Below, piece after piece: positions 58,502 through 64,000 of a stretch of DNA of 64,000 nt. The translations under genes were made by a program, and so were the position numbers. The notes beneath the pieces were generated by a model that worked only from the letters and a program-made list of their open reading frames with translations, was not told where the DNA came from and did not search any database. Every line of letters starts with the position of its first letter. Within the stretch, counting starts at the first letter, position 1. Location: assembly GCA_023460995.1 (NCBI GenBank), contig JAEWOE010000003.1:1-64000 (forward strand), given 5' to 3'. The stretch comes from Bacillota bacterium (GTDB lineage: Bacteria > Bacillota_I > Bacilli_A > RF39 > UBA660).

Positions 58502-60589
58502 TTATAGACGATTAATTATGTAATAACTTATATAATTTAACCGTTTAAAACTATTATTCTTTAATGAATCAACTATTTGATTTATATCTTCTAAATCATT
58601 CCCTATAGTTTCAGTTATTTTATCAATATCATATTCGTATATCCCTAGATCCTTTAATATTTTTTTGCATTTCGAATCTGAATAGTACAAATAATCAATA
58701 CAAGAGATGATTTTAGTATTTATAATTTCTATAAATTTATTTTCAACTTTTTCACATTTCATAAAAAACAATATAATTTTAGTCATAGAATAATATGTAT
58801 GCTCAATATAACTTGTTTTCATTCTCATTGTATTCGAAATAATCATATCAATGTTATCAATAGGAAATGATTCCATAATATTATTGATAATACTTTTTAG
58901 ACGTAATCTTCTTTTATCAATCAACTTATTAATAATTGCTGATTGAAATTTTACCATAAAGTCACTAATATCCCTTTCTTGAATTATAGCATGTATTATA
59001 TTTATTAAAATTCCTCTAGTTCTTATTTCGTCTAATGAAAGAAAATTCAATTCACTTAATAAAGTCTTTTTCTTTTTTTTATATGATTCATATAAACTTT
59101 TTATTGTTTTTATCTTATATTTTACTCCAATATTTTCTTTGTAATCTTCTGAATCAATTCCTAAAAGTTCTAAAAAAGAATTGTATTCTTCACAACTTTC
59201 CCCACCGTTTGTATGAAACTCAAAGTCTTCAGTATTTTCAGTAGCCTCAAATTTTATGGATTTTATAGCAGATTCCTTATTGTAATTGGAATCTGTTGGT
59301 GATTTTATATAATATGCATTACCTAAATAATGTTTATACAGCCTTCCTGTTCTTCCTACTAAATTATAAAAGTCAAAAGCATCAAAAGCATTATCATTTC
59401 TGTATGGTTTTGTAATGATTATATTCTTTGCACACATATTAACTCCCTCAAGTACGGTAGATGTACAAAATAGTAAATTAAAATCTTTAGATTCTTCATA
59501 TAAATCCATTTGATACATTCTAAATCCATTACTTGGTAATTGTCCATTGTGAACTAAAAAGCCTCGTTCCATTGCTTTTACTAAATACCAATCTTCATGT
59601 ATTTCATTTTTTATCCAATTTATAAATTTTTTTACGTGTACATCTTGTATATTTATAATAGGAAAATTTGGAACAATTTCATTTTTTACAAATCTAGGTA
59701 TCTCCGCGACAGTTGGAAAGTATATTAATGTTTTCTCGCTAAAAATTTTAGTAATAATATCTCTTGTTTTATCATTTCTTAATTTTTCATCATCAATCTC
59801 TTTTATTATAACTTCATTAACAACTGGTGAAAAATCAGTTTTAAAGAATGCAGGCTTTTTTTCTAGCCTTTCTTTATCTTCAACACCTTTTATAAATGGT
59901 GCTAACAAAACATATTTTTTTGCTTTCTGTGCCAAATAATAATATGCAAGGTTTAGAACCAATACTCTATCATTATTTGGTTCATTTTGTAATTTATATA
60001 CCTCATCAATTACTAGAAAATCTATTTCTTTTATTAGCTTATAAACACCATTTTCTAATGCTTTATCGTGAGTTAATATAAATATATTATAATTATCATA
60101 ATTATATCTAGTTTGTTCATCGAAATTGATGTATTTTTTATAATGTCTAAATACATCTTTATATTTATTGATTATTTTTCTTAAGTATTCATCTACTAAA
60201 GCTAAAGTTGGAACAATCATAACGACATTTTTAGGTTGTTCTTCAACTATATATTCGAACACACTAAAAGTTTTACCAAAACTAGTTGGAGCACTTATAA
60301 TTAAGGCTTCATTTTCTTTGATTTTTTCTATCAATTTCAATTGCTCTGGATACAAAGAAATTTTTGAATCAATTTTTGATTTATATACACTGTTATAAAT
60401 TAATGAATCTAAAAAATAATCCTTAGAATATACAGTTAAACCTAAATTAAATAAGTCTTCTGATATAGATTTTAATTCGTTTGTGTCTAAATTTTTTGCT
60501 AGTGTTCTAATATATTCATTTCGCATTTTTTCAATGGGCACTACATCTTCAATACTATATTCACTCAGTATGCGACTCAAAATAATCAC
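58502..60589 (-). CDS. hamB: Hachiman defence helicase HamB
   Basis: The 695-residue SF2 helicase has SAPTSFGKTFSVFE (Walker A, about residue 97), motif II VIDEVY, a motif III region LAPFIKG, and motif VI NLVGRTGRLYK near residue 410. The long helical C-terminal part has no other recognised domain. Such a helicase directly behind a DUF1837 gene is the two-gene Hachiman anti-phage system, in which HamB senses DNA and releases the nuclease HamA. It starts with a GTG at 60589, overlapping hamA by 29 bases, so the two are translated together. Motif II is DEVY instead of DEAD/DExH. Confidence 0.85.
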   Translation of the reverse strand: MIILSRILSEYSIEDVVPIEKMRNEYIRTLAKNLDTNELKSISEDLFNLGLTVYSKDYFLDSLIYNSVYKSKIDSKISLYPEQLKLIEKIKENEALIISAPTSFGKTFSVFEYIVEEQPKNVVMIVPTLALVDEYLRKIINKYKDVFRHYKKYINFDEQTRYNYDNYNIFILTHDKALENGVYKLIKEIDFLVIDEVYKLQNEPNNDRVLVLNLAYYYLAQKAKKYVLLAPFIKGVEDKERLEKKPAFFKTDFSPVVNEVIIKEIDDEKLRNDKTRDIITKIFSEKTLIYFPTVAEIPRFVKNEIVPNFPIINIQDVHVKKFINWIKNEIHEDWYLVKAMERGFLVHNGQLPSNGFRMYQMDLYEESKDFNLLFCTSTVLEGVNMCAKNIIITKPYRNDNAFDAFDFYNLVGRTGRLYKHYLGNAYYIKSPTDSNYNKESAIKSIKFEATENTEDFEFHTNGGESCEEYNSFLELLGIDSEDYKENIGVKYKIKTIKSLYESYKKKKKTLLSELNFLSLDEIRTRGILINIIHAIIQERDISDFMVKFQSAIINKLIDKRRLRLKSIINNIMESFPIDNIDMIISNTMRMKTSYIEHTYYSMTKIILFFMKCEKVENKFIEIINTKIISCIDYLYYSDSKCKKILKDLGIYEYDIDKITETIGNDLEDINQIVDSLKNNSFKRLNYISYYIINRL

Positions 60590-61475
60590 TCTTCTCTCTT
60601 AAAAATTGTAACAGTGTTGTTTGAAATATATTTTTATCTAAAATAGGTAGAGATATAATAATGTATTCAATTTCTAAACCTAATACATGTGCTGCTTTTA
60701 TCTTCTTTAATTTTTCGAAAATAATGTCAATATCATAATCATCACCATGCATAATAAATAAAGGAATTCCAATTTTTTTAATATTAGCAACCTCAATAAA
60801 CTTTTTGAAATTTATGCACTGATCAATATATATTTTCATTTCATCAGGTATATTTTCTATTGGTAATGTTTGACTAGAAAGTATTGCTCTAAATTCCTCG
60901 GAAATTTGGTGTTCATAGTTCTTTAATGAATCGTTAATTAAATTTATTCCATTATCTAGGCTTTGACTAACTTTTGATTCACCAAAAATCAGACTATTAT
61001 CATTAAAATCATAAAAAATAACATCAATGCCGTATATACTCATATTTCTATTTGTTACTAGATTTAATTTTGGAATTATGCAACATAAATTAAAATATTC
61101 TATCAAAATATTATGAAAAATATATTCACCAATTTTCCCGACTTTGTCCCTTCTTAGTGTCAATAATTCCTCTCGTGAATAATTTTCCCAATCAATGTAT
61201 CTTTCTAATTCTTTTTTGAAATCTACTGAATCAATACTAAAATTTTCTTCATCAATGAAATCATTTATCTTTTTATATAAACTTACAAAATCTGTGATTG
61301 TTGATTGAAATGTAATATTTGTCTTGTTTTTTATATAACAAAGTAATTTATTTTCGTCAAAAAAATAACTTAATACTTTATTATAGAAATTAACTGATTC
61401 AATATCGATATGGATAAACACATTTTTTTCATTGTCATTATATAAGGTAAAATCTTTATATTTTTTTTCTTCCAT
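60561..61475 (-). CDS. hamA: Hachiman defence nuclease HamA (DUF1837)
   Basis: The 304-residue protein matches DUF1837/HamA: KVGKIGEYIFHNIL near residue 118, CCIIPKLNLVTNR near 137, GIDVIFYD near 152 and LIFGESKVSQ near 167. G-x-D and E-x-K set the PD-(D/E)XK nuclease site, intact here. HamA is a DNase kept inactive by HamB until phage infection. Minus-strand ATG at 61475 with AGGTGG ahead; a GTG nine bases upstream is inside that site. It is the first gene of the operon, with a terminator-like hairpin in its leader. Confidence 0.87.
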   Translation of the reverse strand: MEEKKYKDFTLYNDNEKNVFIHIDIESVNFYNKVLSYFFDENKLLCYIKNKTNITFQSTITDFVSLYKKINDFIDEENFSIDSVDFKKELERYIDWENYSREELLTLRRDKVGKIGEYIFHNILIEYFNLCCIIPKLNLVTNRNMSIYGIDVIFYDFNDNSLIFGESKVSQSLDNGINLINDSLKNYEHQISEEFRAILSSQTLPIENIPDEMKIYIDQCINFKKFIEVANIKKIGIPLFIMHGDDYDIDIIFEKLKKIKAAHVLGLEIEYIIISLPILDKNIFQTTLLQFLREKSDYFESHTE

Positions 61476-61494
61476 TTTAACCACCTACTACTAA

Positions 61495-61534
61495 AGAAAA
61501 AAGCAATACAAAACTAATATAAGTTTGTACTGCT
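61495..61534 (-). terminator. Terminator-like hairpin in the hamA leader
   Basis: On the minus strand AGCAGTACAAA (61534-61524) pairs with TTTGTATTGCT (61512-61502), 11 bp with one G-T pair, and runs into TTTTT. A TATAAT is at 61552-61547 just upstream and the hamA ATG 20 bases downstream. The pairing is better on the minus strand than on the plus strand. It could attenuate the defence operon. Confidence 0.5.
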
Positions 61535-61734
61535 CTTAATAAACTAATTATAACTCATTTTCTAATTTTTTAAAAGAAATATGATGATTTTTGTAAATTA
61601 TCTATAAAAAAATTTGAAATTAGATTTTATTTTCATATATTCATTTGTGAAAGTGGTTATTTTTTTGGGATCCTATTTGCAATTTACCATATTTTAAATT
61701 TTAAGCCCTTGCCATATTTCAAATATATGTTTTT

Positions 61735-62229
61735 CCTTATACAGCTTCAATTGACCAAATAGCCGGAGTTAAAAAGGCTATTAGTTTAGGATATAAAAAA
61801 ATAGCTGTATCAGTAGCAGCAGACGATAATTACTTACATGAAGAAATAAGTAAACTAGAAAAAGAAAGCAACATAGTTATTTATAAATTTGGTTTATGTT
61901 CAACAGGAATCGATGAAAAAACCGCTAATATTATGAAAGAAAATGCTGATGTTATTTGGTCTTGCGCATCAAAACAAGTTAAAGAATTTGTAGAACCTAA
62001 CGCAATTGCGCAAGTAGGCTTAAAGATACCTGTTCACATAATGACTAAGCAGGGTTGGGAAATTATTAAAAATCATCTACAAAGAATGAATGGTGATATT
62101 AACTATGATGAAGTAAAACTTGAAAGGGCAGATGACAAACCTATTTTCGTTAATGACAAAGACAAGATAAAAGTACTAGTTAAGAAGAATATAACTGGCT
62201 GTACTGACTGTCCACATCCATGTATCTAA
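61735..62229 (+). pseudogene. DUF2099 (methanogenesis marker 8-like) remnant, 5' end missing
   Basis: From about 61735 the plus strand is open and reads TASIDQIAGVKKAISLGYKK, later NADVIWSCASKQVKEF near 61950 and ending GCTDCPHPCI. This matches the C-terminal two thirds of DUF2099 proteins, which start upstream with a glycine-rich domain that is absent. The frame has a stop at 61702 and no usable start until the ATG at 61933. The conserved cysteines at the C terminus are intact. The missing 5' end faces the Hachiman operon. Confidence 0.78.
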
Positions 62230-62271
62230 ATCTTTAATAAATTATGATATAATCTAACTAGGTGATTGTAT

Positions 62272-62991
62272 ATGAAAAAATATGATATATTACTATTTGA
62301 TTTAGATGATACCTTAATTGATAATACAGAAAATATTAGGCATGCTTTTAAAGAAATGTTATCTTATATGGGAGATACTTATACTGATGAAAAGTTTAAT
62401 AGATGGAATAAATTAGACAAACAATTTTGGATCGATAGGCAAGAGGGTAAAATAATAGTTCCTGATGAGTATATAGAGCCAGTAGAAACGAAAGTTAAAT
62501 GGATTCGCTCACAAAGATATATTTTATATTTTAATAATAATATAACTTTAGAGAAGGCTATGGAGATTAGTGATTTATATCTTAATGCTCTAAACGAAGT
62601 AGTATTACCAATAGAAGGGGTAAAAGAAACTTTAGAGTACTTATCTAAAAAATATACAATCGCAGTAGTAACAAATGGTCCTTCAGTAGCAACCACAAAT
62701 AAAGTAAGAAAAATAGATTGTGAAGAGTATATTGATCATATATTTGCGGCTGACATGTTTGGTTATATGAAACCATCTACAGTATTCTTTGATGGTGTTA
62801 AAGTGGCACTAGACGAACCTAATAGTAATAAGTATCTTATGATAGGAGATTCACTTAAAACAGATATCAGGGGTGCTTGTATGGCAAATATGGACTCATG
62901 CTGGTTTGATAGAAATGAAGAAGAAATTACTAACTTAGATATGCCTACTATAATTATAAAAAAAATATTAGAACTTAAAAATCTTTTATAG
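62272..62991 (+). CDS. HAD phosphatase, YjjG-like nucleotidase
   Basis: The 239-residue HAD hydrolase has the nucleophile motif LLFDLDDTLID (residues 7-17), motif II VVTNGPSVATTNK near residue 134, a Lys in FGYMKPSTVFF and motif IV MIGDSLKTDI near residue 192. Size and the cap between motifs I and II fit YjjG, a pyrimidine 5'-nucleotidase that removes non-canonical nucleotides. The ATG at 62272 follows TAGGTGATT; an in-frame TTG just upstream is less likely. A good -10 (TATAAT, 62248-62253) is ahead. Confidence 0.85.
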   Translation: MKKYDILLFDLDDTLIDNTENIRHAFKEMLSYMGDTYTDEKFNRWNKLDKQFWIDRQEGKIIVPDEYIEPVETKVKWIRSQRYILYFNNNITLEKAMEISDLYLNALNEVVLPIEGVKETLEYLSKKYTIAVVTNGPSVATTNKVRKIDCEEYIDHIFAADMFGYMKPSTVFFDGVKVALDEPNSNKYLMIGDSLKTDIRGACMANMDSCWFDRNEEEITNLDMPTIIIKKILELKNLL

Positions 62992-63012
62992 CTTTATATT
63001 TTAATAATAGGT

Positions 63013-63042
63013 AAAAAGAGTATGCATACATACTCTTTTTTT
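63013..63042 (+). terminator. Terminator after the YjjG-like gene
   Basis: AAAAAGAGTATG-CATA-type loop-CATACTCTTTTT, a perfect long stem followed by T. Confidence 0.85.
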
Positions 63043-63082
63043 ATATTATGATATAATAAATGAATTTAAAGGAAGTGCTTTT

Positions 63083-64000
63083 ATGAATGTACTTGATTAT
63101 GTCAGAAGATATAGTAATACTGGTTTTGAGAAAAAAGGTTTTACTGAACTAGATAATATTGTTTTCTCATTACTTTCGTATGTATATTATGACGGTATAG
63201 TATCTACTAATGGTAGAAATAAAATGACTTTAAAACAAGTTAGGGATTTCTTTTTCAAGATGCATCCTACTAGCGAAATAAAGAGAAATCTTCTAGCAAC
63301 TAGAAATGCAATAAAATTATTAGATGAAGTAAGTAAAACAAAAAGATATAAAAATATTCTTATGTATAACTATGTAAGTATTTCGGATAAAAGTCAGCAG
63401 TTTTGCGCTATTACTTTTGAAATAAATTCCAAACTTATTTATGTTTCATTTGAAGGAACAAATCACCTAATTAGTGGATGGGAAGAAGACTGCATGATGG
63501 CGTATATGTTTCCAGTAGGAGCCCAAAGAAACGCTATTAGATACCTAAATAGGAACTTTAGTTTTAAGAATTATAATATTATTGTAGGTGGTCACTCTAA
63601 GGGAGGAAACTTAGCCCTTGTTTCCTCAATGTACTGTAACTTTTTTGTTAGGTCTAAAATAATAAAGATTTACAATAATGATGGCCCTGGTCTTAGACAA
63701 GAACAAATTGAATCAAAAAACTATAAAAATATAAAAGATAGATTAGTTCATATAGTACCCAATTATACTATGGTAGGACTTCTTTTGAGACATAGTAATA
63801 ATTATTTAGTAGTTAAGTCTAATAGACTAGGTTTATTTGCCCATGATGCTTTATCATGGCAAATAGATGATGACATGTTTATACCCGCTAAATTAAGTAA
63901 GTTTAGTAGAGTATTAGATGAAGGTTTTCTTAAATGGCTAGATAAATATGATGATAAAAAAAGAAAAGAATTTGTAGATTATGTTTTTGAAATATTTGAG
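63083..64000 (+). CDS. DUF2974 (Mbeg1-like) alpha/beta hydrolase, partial
   Basis: An ATG at 63083 with AAAGGAAGTG ahead opens a frame that is still open at the right edge; 306 codons are visible. The protein begins MNVLDYVRRYSNT, has ITFEINSKLIYVSFEGTNHL near residue 115, and the nucleophile elbow GGHSKGGNLAL near residue 170 (Ser in GHSKG), the mark of the DUF2974 lipase-like family. Function is unknown in detail. No signal peptide. The remaining C terminus lies beyond the window. Confidence 0.85.
   Translation, partial: MNVLDYVRRYSNTGFEKKGFTELDNIVFSLLSYVYYDGIVSTNGRNKMTLKQVRDFFFKMHPTSEIKRNLLATRNAIKLLDEVSKTKRYKNILMYNYVSISDKSQQFCAITFEINSKLIYVSFEGTNHLISGWEEDCMMAYMFPVGAQRNAIRYLNRNFSFKNYNIIVGGHSKGGNLALVSSMYCNFFVRSKIIKIYNNDGPGLRQEQIESKNYKNIKDRLVHIVPNYTMVGLLLRHSNNYLVVKSNRLGLFAHDALSWQIDDDMFIPAKLSKFSRVLDEGFLKWLDKYDDKKRKEFVDYVFEIFE

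Noticed and set aside
59035..60398. Several plus-strand frames of 60-76 codons
   Set aside because: They lie inside hamB in the opposite direction and show no ribosome sites or family features.
61933..62229. A complete 98-residue gene
   Set aside because: Homologous sequence continues upstream of the ATG to about 61735, so this is the end of a truncated DUF2099 gene.

Overview
The window is very AT-rich DNA with strong Gram-positive ribosome binding sites (AGGAGG or AGGTGAT just ahead of most starts), TGA used as a stop, U-tract terminators after most transcription units, and genes typical of Bacillota (ysxC/der, ywbE, a SAM-I riboswitch on metK, a CotF-like coat protein, a collagen-like surface protein). 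A plasmalogen-type activase/dehydratase fusion points to an anaerobe. I infer an uncultured low-GC gut Bacillota; the exact lineage cannot be read from the sequence.

Region by region. 0-8.2 kb: a collagen-like protein running off the left edge, a TatD hydrolase, an ABC-F ATPase, tRNA-Gln and tRNA-Thr, a HIT protein, an ABC exporter pair, then the stump of an exopolysaccharide locus (truncated sugar transferase plus CpsB-like phosphatase). 8.4-18.2 kb: a lipid block made of a short-chain reductase, two AMP-forming acyl ligases alternating with two PlsC acyltransferases, and a 1411-residue protein with the domain order of fused PlsA-PlsR, the anaerobic plasmalogen-forming enzyme. 18.3-33.3 kb: mostly chromosomal housekeeping and accessory genes (two-component system, lipid kinase, pilin, ysxC, der, a second reductase, a methionine gamma-lyase-like enzyme, TspO, haemolysin III, a small alarmone synthetase, coat protein, mscL, a PepE-acetyltransferase fusion).

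32.3-53 kb is a duplicated and decaying accessory region. A module of Pr6Pr-like membrane protein (minus) plus ywbE (plus) occurs three times, once intact and twice damaged. A promoter, 17-codon leader peptide, attenuator and ABC-F gene occur twice, once intact and once frameshifted. Between and behind the copies sit defence-type genes: DUF1883-TIR, a scrap of a DUF2075 helicase, a PIN-like membrane-anchored protein, an unknown helical protein, a Nudix plus DUF3578-DUF3883 nuclease-like pair, and a UvrD-like helicase with an inserted nuclease-like segment. 53-58 kb returns to ordinary genes (three-gene ABC-2 transporter, GNAT, riboswitch-controlled metK).

58.1-62.2 kb carries a Hachiman-type defence pair (hamA, hamB) on the minus strand. 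It is flanked by a LysR regulator and a DUF2099 gene that have both lost their 5' ends on the sides facing it, so the defence pair appears to have replaced the start regions and shared promoter of a divergent gene pair. The window ends with a YjjG-like phosphatase and a DUF2974 hydrolase that runs off the right edge. I saw no transposase, integrase, phage gene or CRISPR array.
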